Below are positions 15,379 through 25,174 of a stretch of 48,021 nucleotides of DNA, one piece after another; the first letter of the stretch is position 1, and every line of letters starts with the position of its first letter. A program made the position numbers and the translations under genes. Origin of the DNA: Cytophagaceae bacterium (GTDB lineage Bacteria > Bacteroidota > Bacteroidia > Cytophagales > Cytophagaceae); NCBI GenBank assembly GCA_025454925.1, contig JALONM010000025.1:1-48021 (forward strand), written 5' to 3'. Under the pieces are notes generated by a model. That model saw nothing but the letters and a program-made list of their open reading frames with translations. It was not told the origin of the DNA and ran no database searches.

Positions 15379-17319
15379 ATGATAGAAGATTATTTCCATC
15401 GGTGGGTGGTAAGAAAAAATGCCCCCTACTGGTATCTTGTTTTATTTGCCTGCTTGTTGATTTCAAATTCTTTTTTTCAGTTGTGGGATCAGGATGAATC
15501 AGCTTATGCTGGAATGGCCAGAACCATGCTGGAATCGGGCAATTGGGTGTATCCGGAATTTGTGTGGTCGGATGTACACAGAAAACCGCCGTTCCATTTG
15601 TGGCACATTGCAAGTTGCTTTTATGTATTCGGCATCCATGAATTTAGTGTTCGTCTGAGCAGTATATTATATATCACAGGCTGTTTATGGCTGTTGTATT
15701 TGATTTCAAAAGATTTGTTCGATGCCAAAATAGGTGTTGTCTCAATGGTTATTATCTCTACTACCATTTTTATACCCATGTTAGGGAGGGTGGCAGTAAC
15801 CGATGGTACATTATTGTTTTATTCTACTTTATGTGTTTTTGCCCTTCACAAACATTTAAGAGCTTATTCTATTCGCTGGGTTGTATTGTTTTGGTTTTCT
15901 TTCTCTTTAGCCTTGCTGACGAAAGGTCCTCCGGTAATAGTATTTTCTGGAATATTAGGAACCCTATTATTGATTTTTTATCCGGACAGGAAAAGAGTAC
16001 TTTCCTTGCATCCCTGGTTTTTCTTTCCGCTGGCCATTTTGCCAGTAGTGGGTTGGGCCATGTTGGCCAATCAGCAGGATGGTGGTAAACTTATTGATTG
16101 GATGATTTATCATTATGTATGGAAACGGATTGATAATTCAGTATTTGGACAAACAGGACCTCCGGGGACTCATGTGGTTTTTATTTTAATTTCGTTTTTA
16201 CCCTTTTTATGGTATTTAACTTCATCCATTAAAAATGGATACAAAGAATTTAGGAAAAAAAACAAGGTGTTTATTTTCCTCCTATGTTGGTTCGTTGCAG
16301 CCTGGCTCATTTATGAGTTTTCACCTAGTAAGCTTCCGTCTTATACAGCACTTGCTCATTTGCCTTTAGCCATTTTAATCGCATGGGTGGCTTGCACACA
16401 ACGCGTAACGTTTACATTACTACCATGGCTGCTATTACTCCTTTTTGGTATTTTATTTCTTGCATTGCCTTTTATTTTATCGTTTAGTCTATTAGTGCAA
16501 ATTGTTTGGGTATCCGCAGGAATGTTTATACTTCTGTATTATATCTTTATTTTTTTAAAATTCAGAAACTCTACTATTCTACTTTCATATGTGTTATCAG
16601 GAGCATTGCTAATGCAACTTCTTTTTACCTGTCTGATTATTCCATCGTTTGAATGGCTTAAGCTTTCTACAGCCAAGGTGGCGATAATGGCCTCAGCCAC
16701 GGCTAAGAATGGTACCGTATACATTGGAAACGATACTGGCTTGCCACCAAGTTTACCCTATTACCTTTTGAAACAAGGTGCTGCTTATAAAACCACCTAT
16801 TTTTTATCTGATTGGCTGAAGGCCTGGTATGATGAAGAGCAATCTACGTTTGTCCTGAGTGAGGATCAGTGGATGATCATGAAAGGTTTTATTCAAGCTC
16901 CGATGCCGCATACCATTGAATCGTATTGGTTAGAAAAAAATAAATATTTCAATTATTATCTCATTCATGATTCAATTGAAATAAATACGACTTCTGCAGT
17001 TCCCGTTGTGATTCCTGAATGCCCCAAATCTTCAGCATACTACGAACGATCCATTCGTGACAGTGAGGAGTATATGAAGTTAATGGAAGAAAAGGCAAAA
17101 CAAAAGCAACAACCTATCGATTCGGTTATTAAAGACGATGCTGCTTATTTATATAACCTGGATTCTAATGTGTATGAAATAAAATCGCATATGTTAAAAT
17201 CATCTTCCTGGATGCGATTTTTGAATGCAAAAGCCGAGGAGAGGCAAATACCGTTACTAAGTCTTATGGATGAACAAGCCAAAGCCATTCTGAACCATCG
17301 AGATATTCATCCAAAATAA
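15379..17319 (+). CDS. GT39-family integral membrane glycosyltransferase (ArnT/PMT-like)
   Basis: 646 residues. About ten membrane helices fill residues 15-430. The first periplasmic loop has WDQDESAY (acidic pair Asp39-Glu40) and the HRKPPFHLWH segment, both typical of the PMT_2/ArnT superfamily, which uses polyprenyl-phosphate sugars as donors outside the inner membrane. A soluble C-terminal part of about 200 residues is charged and Lys/Gln-rich near the end. The acceptor is unknown; lipid A, glycan or protein are all possible. Single gene between the fabD terminator and the PorE-like gene. Confidence 0.85.
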   Translation: MIEDYFHRWVVRKNAPYWYLVLFACLLISNSFFQLWDQDESAYAGMARTMLESGNWVYPEFVWSDVHRKPPFHLWHIASCFYVFGIHEFSVRLSSILYITGCLWLLYLISKDLFDAKIGVVSMVIISTTIFIPMLGRVAVTDGTLLFYSTLCVFALHKHLRAYSIRWVVLFWFSFSLALLTKGPPVIVFSGILGTLLLIFYPDRKRVLSLHPWFFFPLAILPVVGWAMLANQQDGGKLIDWMIYHYVWKRIDNSVFGQTGPPGTHVVFILISFLPFLWYLTSSIKNGYKEFRKKNKVFIFLLCWFVAAWLIYEFSPSKLPSYTALAHLPLAILIAWVACTQRVTFTLLPWLLLLLFGILFLALPFILSFSLLVQIVWVSAGMFILLYYIFIFLKFRNSTILLSYVLSGALLMQLLFTCLIIPSFEWLKLSTAKVAIMASATAKNGTVYIGNDTGLPPSLPYYLLKQGAAYKTTYFLSDWLKAWYDEEQSTFVLSEDQWMIMKGFIQAPMPHTIESYWLEKNKYFNYYLIHDSIEINTTSAVPVVIPECPKSSAYYERSIRDSEEYMKLMEEKAKQKQQPIDSVIKDDAAYLYNLDSNVYEIKSHMLKSSSWMRFLNAKAEERQIPLLSLMDEQAKAILNHRDIHPK

Positions 17320-17491
17320 GCTGCATTCCAGATTGGATTACCCGTTTGATATCTTTGGTGTTTATTTCCATTTATGATTCGGAGGAATTACCGTACCTCG
17401 TAGAATTCTTTCTGTTTTTTGGTGTAAAGACCTCATCCTCTATTTTTTACCATACTTTATAACGCATTCAGCCTTCTTTAGGATCTTCCAC

Positions 17492-17545
17492 GAGGATTCA
17501 TTTATTGAAGGACACTTTGCAATCTTACCCAAACAATGAATCCTC
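17492..17545. repeat. 11 bp inverted repeat in the leader of the PorE-like gene
   Basis: GAGGATTCATT (17492-17502) and AATGAATCCTC (17535-17545) are perfect complements around a 32-base loop, within the 287-base gap that otherwise shows no gene. No T-run follows. It could be an RNA hairpin in the 5' leader or an operator. Confidence 0.4.
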
Positions 17546-17609
17546 TCACAACCCTTGGCTTAAAAAATACGTAGTGTATAGAAATTAGGGCTTTTTTTAA
17601 TTTTTTTTG

Positions 17610-20600
17610 ATGGAAATGGGAATTAGGAATTTTCAGACAAGCTATTTAAGCGTGGCGTGGAAGCTCCTGGTTGCATTTTTTATAATAGTGACTTTCTCGC
17701 TTCAAGCACAGTCCAAAAAGGCCAAGGATCGCAAAACAGCGCCTCTCATAAAAATGGCGGACACGTATTTCAATAGAAATGAATTTTACGAAGCCAGTCA
17801 ATTGTACGGTCGAGCGCTGAGGATTGATAGCACTAACACGTATGCGATGAACAATATGGCAGAGAGTTGCCGTATGTTTTTTGATTATAAAACGGCAGAA
17901 CGACTGTATAAAAAACTTGCCGACCATTATCATAATGAATATCCTTTTGCTCGATTCTGGTACGCCACCATGCTAAAGGATAATGATAATTGTGTTAAAT
18001 CTATACAAGAATTTGAGCGCTTCAGAAACGAAGCTACTGCCACCGATCTCGAAACCGAATTGTACCGGGAGAAAGCTTTGCAAGAAAAGCAAGGCTGCGA
18101 AGATTTACTCAATGAACCTGAAACAAAGTTTTATGATAAGCATAAGTACAATTTCCGCAATTTACCTTTGCCCGTAAACAGTACCGAAGGAGAATTCGCT
18201 CCGGTAATTTTTGAAAACGATACTTTTTTATTGGTAACTTCTTCAAGACGCGGAGCGGTTGGGCACGTGAAGGATAAATCCTACGGAGGGGCCTTAAGTG
18301 ATATTTATTTGCTGAACAAAGGTCTCGACACCACCTGGACACAGTTGAATAATACCAAAGACGATCTGTTGAAATTAAATACTCAATTCAGTGAAAGTTC
18401 TGGTTCCCTTACTGCCGATGGGTTACGATTTTATTTTACCCGTTGCGATGAAGCCATAAAAATCGATAATTACCAGGAATTCAATTGCGCGATCTACGTT
18501 AGTAAAAAAGTAAATGGCAAGTGGCAAAAAGGTGAACGCCTAAACGAAAACATCAACGCACCTGGCCAATGGAACAGCCAGCCCAGTGTGTCGCCAGATG
18601 GGAATATTTTGTTTTTCGTTTCCAAACGTCCGGGTGGATTGGGCATGCACGACATCTGGTATTCCACTTGCAATGGCGACGATAACTGGGGGCCACCACT
18701 TAATTTGGGAGATCGCATCAATACGCTCTTCATCGACATGACGCCTCGCTACTACAGCGATCAGAAGGTATTGTTCTTCTCTTCCAACGGGCACCGTGGT
18801 CGCGGAGGTCTCGATATATTTATGGCGAGGGAGGAAGATGGATTTGAAAAGATTATCAATCTTGGAGTTCCTTTTAATTCCAACCGCGATGATTTTTACT
18901 TTATATTAGGTCAAACCAAAGGATACCTGTCTTCGAACCGGGAAGGAGGGACCGGTTATGATGATATATATACGTTCAACATACAAAGCCCCAAAGTACT
19001 TGAGGAGACCATAGAAATCGAAAACAGGGATACCTCTTCGGCGGTTGCACAAATTGAATTGCCAGAAAATAAACTATCGGAGGTGACGGCTTCCAAAGAT
19101 CCGGCGCACACTTCCATGGAAATTTCAGGAACGATTACCGACTCCATTACTGGTAAACCGATGTGGAATCAGCCGGTGGTGATTCGCGATCGCAATGGAA
19201 ATGAAATAGCCAAAACCAATACAGATAAAGATGGGAAATATTCGGTGCATGTTCCGAATGGGAATTATGTAGTGAATACGAAAGGTTCCTTGGTTTCCTC
19301 CAGCAAGCCTGTGAGCACTCCACCGGAAAAGAAATTTTTAACTAAGTCGAACGAAGTAAAACTTGGGGAGCTGAAGTCTTCGCCAAATGCCGCGCATACA
19401 GGCATGGAAATAAGTGGTGTACTGCGCGATTCCAGTTCCGGGAAGCCCCTGGCGAATCAGGAAATTATTATTCGCGATAAAGCCGGCAAAGAGATTTCCA
19501 GAGCACTTACCGATGAATCGGGAAATTATGCGCTTGAGGTTCCCAATGGAAATTATACCGTCAATACAAGTTCTAAGGCAAGCAAGCCGGTTGCCAAAAG
19601 CAACGATCCCCGGTATTTTGTAAAATCCAACGAAGTGCGTATCGACCGGATTGCCCGGCACGAGGACTCGAATTACGATCGTTTGGAGGTCTCTGGCACG
19701 CTGAAAGATTCGCTGACAGGAAAACCCCTCGCCAACAGAACCCTGATCGTTCGCGATCTTAATGGAAAAGAAAAGGCTCGCATGACAACGGATGCTCAAG
19801 GCAATTACAAAACCACCTTGCCAAACGGAACCTATACCTTGCATATCCCTTCCAAAACCGGCAGTAAGCCTTTAGCCGCCAATAGCAATAAGCGCCCCAT
19901 TGCCAAGCCTGCAATTGAAAAATCGGTGGAAGAAATATCTCTCATCGATTCTATTGCTGCCGATCAATATCCCAAAGGAACCAAGAGCGTGGATGTAAGC
20001 GGATCGGTGCGCTATGCCGATAATAAAAAACCTGCTTCCGGCGCGGTAATTATGTTGTACGACGATCAGAACCAGGTAGTCAAAACAGCCAAGACAGATG
20101 CCCAGGGGAACTATAAATTTCTGAATTTACCTTCGGACCGGAAATACAAAATTGTGTTGCAGCAAAATAAATTGCGGAAGCAAAACGAAGGCGTGGAGGC
20201 AGGAAAAATTCGCATCAACCCTTCTACCGATGTAAGTACCCGAACCTTATTTGAAAATATTTATTTTGATTTCGACAAGTACGACCTTCGTCCGGAGGCC
20301 CGGAAAACATTGGAAAGTGTCGCTACTTACTGTGAGCAAAATCCAGCGGTGCAAATAGAATTGTCTTCGTATACCGATAGCTACGGCGATGCTACTTACA
20401 ATAAAGTTCTCTCAGGAAAACGTGGATTGGCAGCGCAGGAGTACCTCGTAAAAAAGGGAGTGCCTCAGTCTTCGCTGGTGGTAAATGCCCAGGGCGAAGG
20501 CAAAGCCGCTGCAAGCAATAATTCCGAAATTGGAAGACAACTCAATCGCAGAATTGAATTTTATGTATTGGGCGGCAGTGGCTATGAGTCGCCGTTTATG

Positions 20601-21245
20601 ACCGAAATTATTCCACCTCGCAAAACCTTGTATTCCCTGGCCAAGCAATACAACATGACCGTGGAGGAATTAAGAGAAGCCAACGGCCTAACGGGTAATG
20701 AATTAAAAGCCTACGCGCCACTGCGTGTAAAACGAGGTACCACCGATCATGGATTGTTCGCTCCTTCTACCCGGGAAATGATGCGTAACATCGTGTCCGA
20801 TGAAAGCAAGTTTACCGATGAGCAGCGTGCCACCTTTGAACGAAATAAATTTAAGAATGCCAACCTGAGCCGCAACAAAGAATATTTGCAATTGATAGAC
20901 AGTCTGAGCCGCTCCACAACGAATGAGAAGCCTGGTGCATACGAGCGCTATACCACTCAACTCAACAATACCCTGTTCTCCATTGCCAAATTGTATGGAG
21001 TGAGCGTGCAAGACCTCATGGACTTGAATGCCTTGACGAGCGATACTATTTATGTAAATCAAACCTTGCGCATCGATATCTCAAAGCGCGAAGCATCGCC
21101 CAAAGGGTATGTGGTAAAAGAAGGGGATACCTTGGAAAGTATTGCCGAACGCTTCAGCATCAGCGTGGCAGAGCTTAAAGAGATCAATCCACTGGAAGGC
21201 TATATACTGCGCAGAAATATGATTTTGCGCTTGCGCAAAGAATAA
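17610..21245 (+). CDS. PorE-like multidomain envelope protein (TPR, propeller, CRD repeats, OmpA, LysM)
   Basis: About 1211 residues from the ATG at 17610. Signal peptide, TPR helices (about 45-165), a WD40-like PD40 propeller (about 185-465; SPDGNILFFVSKRPGGLGMH), four tandem carboxypeptidase-regulatory-like repeats starting near 505, 600, 692 and 795 (SGTITDSITGKP, SGVLRDSSSGKP, SGTLKDSLTGKP, SGSVRYADNKKP), an OmpA C-terminal domain (about 883-990; YFDFDKYDLRPEARKTLE, LNRRIEF) and three LysM-like repeats (near 1005, 1112, 1168). PorE of the type IX secretion system has the TPR-propeller-CRD-OmpA order; extra CRD copies and LysM are additions. Likely periplasmic or outer-membrane, gripping peptidoglycan. 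Whether it serves secretion is inference. Confidence 0.85.
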   Translation: MEMGIRNFQTSYLSVAWKLLVAFFIIVTFSLQAQSKKAKDRKTAPLIKMADTYFNRNEFYEASQLYGRALRIDSTNTYAMNNMAESCRMFFDYKTAERLYKKLADHYHNEYPFARFWYATMLKDNDNCVKSIQEFERFRNEATATDLETELYREKALQEKQGCEDLLNEPETKFYDKHKYNFRNLPLPVNSTEGEFAPVIFENDTFLLVTSSRRGAVGHVKDKSYGGALSDIYLLNKGLDTTWTQLNNTKDDLLKLNTQFSESSGSLTADGLRFYFTRCDEAIKIDNYQEFNCAIYVSKKVNGKWQKGERLNENINAPGQWNSQPSVSPDGNILFFVSKRPGGLGMHDIWYSTCNGDDNWGPPLNLGDRINTLFIDMTPRYYSDQKVLFFSSNGHRGRGGLDIFMAREEDGFEKIINLGVPFNSNRDDFYFILGQTKGYLSSNREGGTGYDDIYTFNIQSPKVLEETIEIENRDTSSAVAQIELPENKLSEVTASKDPAHTSMEISGTITDSITGKPMWNQPVVIRDRNGNEIAKTNTDKDGKYSVHVPNGNYVVNTKGSLVSSSKPVSTPPEKKFLTKSNEVKLGELKSSPNAAHTGMEISGVLRDSSSGKPLANQEIIIRDKAGKEISRALTDESGNYALEVPNGNYTVNTSSKASKPVAKSNDPRYFVKSNEVRIDRIARHEDSNYDRLEVSGTLKDSLTGKPLANRTLIVRDLNGKEKARMTTDAQGNYKTTLPNGTYTLHIPSKTGSKPLAANSNKRPIAKPAIEKSVEEISLIDSIAADQYPKGTKSVDVSGSVRYADNKKPASGAVIMLYDDQNQVVKTAKTDAQGNYKFLNLPSDRKYKIVLQQNKLRKQNEGVEAGKIRINPSTDVSTRTLFENIYFDFDKYDLRPEARKTLESVATYCEQNPAVQIELSSYTDSYGDATYNKVLSGKRGLAAQEYLVKKGVPQSSLVVNAQGEGKAAASNNSEIGRQLNRRIEFYVLGGSGYESPFMTEIIPPRKTLYSLAKQYNMTVEELREANGLTGNELKAYAPLRVKRGTTDHGLFAPSTREMMRNIVSDESKFTDEQRATFERNKFKNANLSRNKEYLQLIDSLSRSTTNEKPGAYERYTTQLNNTLFSIAKLYGVSVQDLMDLNALTSDTIYVNQTLRIDISKREASPKGYVVKEGDTLESIAERFSISVAELKEINPLEGYILRRNMILRLRKE

Positions 21246-21276
21246 GTAACATTCGCGCTTTCTATTTTTCTGTATT

Positions 21277-22683
21277 TCAATCCCTCAATTCCAGCAACAC
21301 TACATTTTCACAGTGATGAGTATGTGGGAACATATCGACCGGTTGTACTTCCTTAACAGTATATTTTTCATCCAGCAAAGCGAGGTCCCGGGCCTGGGTA
21401 GCGGGATTGCAGCTGATGTATACGATGCGTGGCGTGCCGGAATCCAACAGCGTGCGCACCACCGATTCGTGCATGCCGGCTCTCGGAGGATCGGTAATGA
21501 CAACATCCGGTTTTCCATGCTGGGCGATAAACGCAGGGGTGAATATGTCTTTCATGTCTGCCACCAGGAATTCGGTATTCTGTATTCCGTTTACCTGGCT
21601 GTTCAACTTGGCGTCTTCTATGGCCATAGGAACCGATTCAATTCCGATTACTTTTCGTGCCTGACGGGCAATAAAATTAGCAATGGTGCCGGTACCTGTA
21701 TATAAATCGAAAACCAGTTCATCACCTTTCAATCCAGCCATGGTGCGGGCTACCCGATATAAGATTTCTGCTTGTGCGGTATTGGTCTGAAAAAATGATT
21801 TTGGTTGAATGCGAAATTGTAACCCTTCTAATTCTTCCACGATGTAGGGGAGGCCTTTGTGTACAACCACTTCCTGGTCGTATAGGCTGTCGTTCAGCTT
21901 TTGGTTGACCACATACAACAAGGAGGTGAGGATGGGGAATTTTTCATGCAGAAAATCCATAACCATGGAAATTTCTTCGTCGTTTGCTTGCCCGAATTGC
22001 ACCAGTGCCATCCATTCTCCTTTGCTCGTATTGCGCAGCATAAAACTCCGCAGGCACCCTTGCTGGATTTTCTGATCAAAAAAAATCAAGCCTTTGGATT
22101 CGGCGAAAGCATACAACGCATTGCGTATTTCATTGGCGGTATGGTCTTGCAGATAACAATGTTGAATATGCACGATGCGGTCAAACATGCCAGGAACGTG
22201 GAATCCCAGGGCATTGCGGCTTAGTTGCTCCCGGGAGGCAATGTCGGAAGCTTCCAACCAGCGTCGGCTGGAAAACGAATATTCCATTTTATTCCGGTAA
22301 TATTCCGTGCGGGCAGAGCCCAGAATCGGATTTATTTCAGGCAATGCAATTTTACCGATGCGCTCTAAGGCATCTTTTACCTGATTGAATTTGTACTCCA
22401 GTTGGTACGTATACTGAATATGCTGCAGTCGGCATCCACCGCAGGTGCCATAATGTTTGCAAAATGGATCCTGGCGGTGACTGGAAAAGGAATGGAACTG
22501 TGTTACTTTGGCTTCAGCAAAGGATGATTTAGACTTTCGTATCTCTACATCTACCACATCGCCGGGAGCGGTATATTCAGTAAAGATCACCTTACCACCT
22601 TCGGGTTTTGAAATAAACTTTCCTTCGGAGGCCGCTTCGTCGATGCGCAAGCGTTCAATGACCTTGGGAGTGCGCTGTTTCAT
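21277..22683 (-). CDS. rlmD: 23S rRNA (uracil-5-)-methyltransferase, RlmD/TrmA family
   Basis: 468 residues. N-terminal TRAM domain (about 10-70; FTEYTAPGDVVDVEI), the iron-sulfur cysteine set CKHYGTCGGC, then a Rossmann-type methyltransferase (VFDLYTGTGTIANFIA). The end has TDPPRAGMH and the nucleophile motif ISCNPATQARDL. It methylates C5 of a uridine in RNA using SAM; RlmD (U1939) is the usual assignment, but the family also includes RlmCD and TrmA-like enzymes, so the target base is not certain. It converges on the PorE-like gene with a 31-base gap. Confidence 0.88.
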   Translation of the reverse strand: MKQRTPKVIERLRIDEAASEGKFISKPEGGKVIFTEYTAPGDVVDVEIRKSKSSFAEAKVTQFHSFSSHRQDPFCKHYGTCGGCRLQHIQYTYQLEYKFNQVKDALERIGKIALPEINPILGSARTEYYRNKMEYSFSSRRWLEASDIASREQLSRNALGFHVPGMFDRIVHIQHCYLQDHTANEIRNALYAFAESKGLIFFDQKIQQGCLRSFMLRNTSKGEWMALVQFGQANDEEISMVMDFLHEKFPILTSLLYVVNQKLNDSLYDQEVVVHKGLPYIVEELEGLQFRIQPKSFFQTNTAQAEILYRVARTMAGLKGDELVFDLYTGTGTIANFIARQARKVIGIESVPMAIEDAKLNSQVNGIQNTEFLVADMKDIFTPAFIAQHGKPDVVITDPPRAGMHESVVRTLLDSGTPRIVYISCNPATQARDLALLDEKYTVKEVQPVDMFPHTHHCENVVLLELRD

Positions 22684-22725
22684 AAATCAGTTAGGGTGGG
22701 AAAGGTATTGCGAGTGAATTCGTAC

Positions 22726-23589
22726 TTAATCGTGGTGAATGATTTCCTGTACATTGCGCTGAATATTGGCGGCAATGTCGTCCATGGGAAGGTCGTTCAA
22801 ATCGTGACCGAAAGGATCTTCGATCTCTTCGGCTGTCAGTACAATGCTCATCATGATGTAATACAGCACAATTACTAAAGGTACCGCTCCCCAGCCCAGG
22901 TCGTCGAGGAGTCCGAAAGGAAGTATCATAACATAGAGCACGATAAAAAATTTCAGCAAGAATGCATACGCTACCGGTATGGGCGTATTTTTAATGCGTT
23001 CGCATTTGCCTAGAATATCAACCATGCCGGTAATTTTAATTACCAGTGTTTGTTGTTGAAGATCGCTGATCAGTTTTTCCTTCCAGATCTTTTCAACCCT
23101 AGCCATCATGATGTTGGCAATAACATTGGGTTTGTGTTTGGCATTGGCTACCAGCTTCAGATCTTCCGGGTCGAGGTCTTTCATTTCAGAAATATCGACG
23201 TTATTGCGCAAGTGGCCTTTCAATACAAACACAAATGTACTTATGAGGCTTCCGATTTTATGTTTGTCTTCGTTGTGGTTCGGAAGGAATCCATTCAGGC
23301 AAATGGCAAAATTCCGGGCCGTATTTACCAAGGCCCCGAGTTCTTTGCGTGCTTCCCACCATTTATCGTAGGCGGTATTGTTCCGGAACACCAGCAGCAA
23401 GCCCAGGGCGGCTCCCATATAGCCAGGGAGGGCATTGCTCACTTTTAAAAAACTGAATTGATGTTCCAGGTGCAAATAACATAGTATGACCGTAATGATG
23501 GTGATGAGCATCATGCCCGGGAAGAGCTTCTGCAGGAGAGCCCCTTTCACCGTTAACAGCATGCCAAGTTGTTTAGCACTTTTTTTCAT
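22726..23589 (-). CDS. Bestrophin-like (YneE/UPF0187) membrane channel protein
   Basis: 287 residues. Hydrophobic segments at about 22-42, 54-68, 208-228 and 232-250, and the family signature LLLVFRNNTAYDKWWEARKE followed by LVNTARNF. Bacterial bestrophins are pentameric ion channels of the inner membrane. The C-terminus has EEIEDPFGHDLNDLPMD, matching the conserved acidic belt that binds regulatory ions in bestrophins. The gene is 6 bases downstream of the MaoC gene and probably cotranscribed, but the neighbours give no functional clue. Confidence 0.85.
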   Translation of the reverse strand: MKKSAKQLGMLLTVKGALLQKLFPGMMLITIITVILCYLHLEHQFSFLKVSNALPGYMGAALGLLLVFRNNTAYDKWWEARKELGALVNTARNFAICLNGFLPNHNEDKHKIGSLISTFVFVLKGHLRNNVDISEMKDLDPEDLKLVANAKHKPNVIANIMMARVEKIWKEKLISDLQQQTLVIKITGMVDILGKCERIKNTPIPVAYAFLLKFFIVLYVMILPFGLLDDLGWGAVPLVIVLYYIMMSIVLTAEEIEDPFGHDLNDLPMDDIAANIQRNVQEIIHHD

Positions 23590-23595
23590 GCGTAC

Positions 23596-24003
23596 TTATA
23601 TTTTGGTTTCGTGCATGATGGTAGCTTCGCCCACACAATTTACTTTACCGGTTACTTTGTCGGTAATTTTAGTTTCCAGAATGGCGGTGTGGCGATCTCT
23701 GTTGATTTCTTTTACCACGGCAGAAACTTCGTATTCCTGATCCGGGAAAATGGGTCGCTTGAAGCTGATTTCCTGCTTCAGGTATACGGTACCCTCGCCG
23801 GGGAAACGCATGCCCAGAATGTTTGAAAATACGCTCATCGCGAAAATACCGTGTACGATGGGTTTTTTAAACTGGGTTTTGGCTGCGTATTCGGCATCGA
23901 TGTGAATCGGATTTTTATCTCCGGTAACTTCGGCGAATGCGTTTACTTTCTCCTGAGGAAAAGTTACCGTTTCCACATGCGAATGACCGATCTCCATTTT
24001 CAT
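23596..24003 (-). CDS. MaoC-like hot-dog dehydratase
   Basis: 135 residues from the ATG at 24003; an earlier ATG at 24030 would overlap serC by 8 bases and is also possible. Single hot-dog fold with the R-hydratase motif: FAEVTGDKNPIHID (Asp and His active site) and FKKPIVHGIFAMSVFSNILG. Such enzymes hydrate enoyl-CoA to (R)-3-hydroxyacyl-CoA. It lies between serC and the bestrophin gene, all on minus and close, without a clear pathway link. Confidence 0.85.
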   Translation of the reverse strand: MKMEIGHSHVETVTFPQEKVNAFAEVTGDKNPIHIDAEYAAKTQFKKPIVHGIFAMSVFSNILGMRFPGEGTVYLKQEISFKRPIFPDQEYEVSAVVKEINRDRHTAILETKITDKVTGKVNCVGEATIMHETKI

Positions 24004-24022
24004 ACTTGCAGAGGTTGTTGGG

Positions 24023-25105
24023 TTAAGCATAATGTTTTTGTAAAGCTTGGATTAGTGACTCGGTATCTTGAATACTGATGGCCGGGAAATTAGCAATGCG
24101 AATTTGCTTTTCTTTGTACGAACTGTAGCCACTGCCCGGAACCAAACCTTCAGCTTCCAGCTTTTTGATTACTTCTCCCGAGGGAACACTGGTATTGGCC
24201 ACTATGGTAGTATCGGAGCGTAAGGCGGCATCGGTAACTCCATATGTGAATACCGAACTTTTTCCTAAGAAATCATACAGCATTTTCGCTTTGGTATCGG
24301 TTTCTTTCCGGATAACTTCTATGCCTTTTTTATTAAAATCTTCAACCACTTTACCCAATAGGAAAATGTTCCAAACGTTAGGTGTTTCCGGAGTCTGGAA
24401 ATCTTTCGCTTTTGATAGGAGAGAAGGTATGGTATGGTAAGTGCCCGTTTTAATTCCTTTAGCCAGCATGGCCTCCGCCTTGGCAATTACGCGTTTGTTC
24501 AAAATCCAAACACCAAGCCCTGCCGGCAAGCCAAAACATTTTTGAACGGAAAAGAAAACGGAATCTATTACAGAAAAGTCAAATTGAGGATATGGTATAG
24601 AAGAAACCGCATCCACAAAAATCAACGCTTCCGAATGTTTACTTTTTACTTTATTAATTTCTGAAACTGGCATTTTAACACCACTGCTGGTTTCATTCTG
24701 AGTCAGACAAATGATTTCAGTTTGGGAAGGGATTTGCAAGTCTGCTGCATAAAATCCAGATCCGAATTCTGCTTTTGCCTGCACGGCCGTTTTTCCTAAT
24801 TCTACCGAAAACTCATAAAAGCGTTTGGAAAAGGAACCATTCACACAATGAAAACTATGCTGTTCCACACAGTTTTCAATGATACGTTCCCAGATTTCGG
24901 TAGCCGAAGACAAAAACAGAATTTCAAAGTCTTCCGGAATCGACAGAAGTGTTCGCAGGCCATCGGTAGCATGTTTATAAATGGATTGAAACTGCTTTCC
25001 ACGGTGAGAGATTGTACCAATCTGCTTATCCAGGGCTTCCTGTATGTGTTGTGGTAAAGTAGGATACAGCTGTGAAGGTCCTACGGTGAAAAATGTTTTG
25101 CTCAT
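24023..25105 (-). CDS. serC: Phosphoserine aminotransferase (class V)
   Basis: About 360 residues; start taken at the ATG at 25105 (MSKTFFTVGPSQLYP), with an alternative at 25114. Converts 3-phosphohydroxypyruvate and glutamate to phosphoserine in the cytoplasm using PLP. The PLP Lys is in FFSVQKCFGLPAGLG, preceded by LIFVDAVSSIPYP; the N-terminus has the family TVGPSQLYP, and the end has VPGSGYSSYKEKQIRIANFP. Adjacent to the SerB-SerA fusion, so the whole serine pathway is in two genes. A terminator hairpin sits just before its start. Confidence 0.88.
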   Translation of the reverse strand: MSKTFFTVGPSQLYPTLPQHIQEALDKQIGTISHRGKQFQSIYKHATDGLRTLLSIPEDFEILFLSSATEIWERIIENCVEQHSFHCVNGSFSKRFYEFSVELGKTAVQAKAEFGSGFYAADLQIPSQTEIICLTQNETSSGVKMPVSEINKVKSKHSEALIFVDAVSSIPYPQFDFSVIDSVFFSVQKCFGLPAGLGVWILNKRVIAKAEAMLAKGIKTGTYHTIPSLLSKAKDFQTPETPNVWNIFLLGKVVEDFNKKGIEVIRKETDTKAKMLYDFLGKSSVFTYGVTDAALRSDTTIVANTSVPSGEVIKKLEAEGLVPGSGYSSYKEKQIRIANFPAISIQDTESLIQALQKHYA

Positions 25106-25126
25106 AAGGCGCATGTCGTAAAAAAG

Positions 25127-25168
25127 AATTCCTGCATCTTCTCGGTGTGTGAGGTAGATGCAGGAATT
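25127..25168 (-). terminator. Hairpin terminator or attenuator between serBA and serC
   Basis: 13 bp perfect stem (AATTCCTGCATCT with AGATGCAGGAATT) around a 16-base loop. On the minus strand it begins 6 bases past the serBA stop and ends in CTTTTTT only a few bases before the serC start. It would end most serBA transcripts, so serC depends on read-through or on a promoter inside or beside the hairpin. Confidence 0.8.
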
Positions 25169-25174
25169 TTTCTT

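Noticed and set aside
19338-19844. 168-codon minus-strand frame over the PorE-like gene
   Set aside because: Antisense shadow over the CRD repeats; no start region or family.
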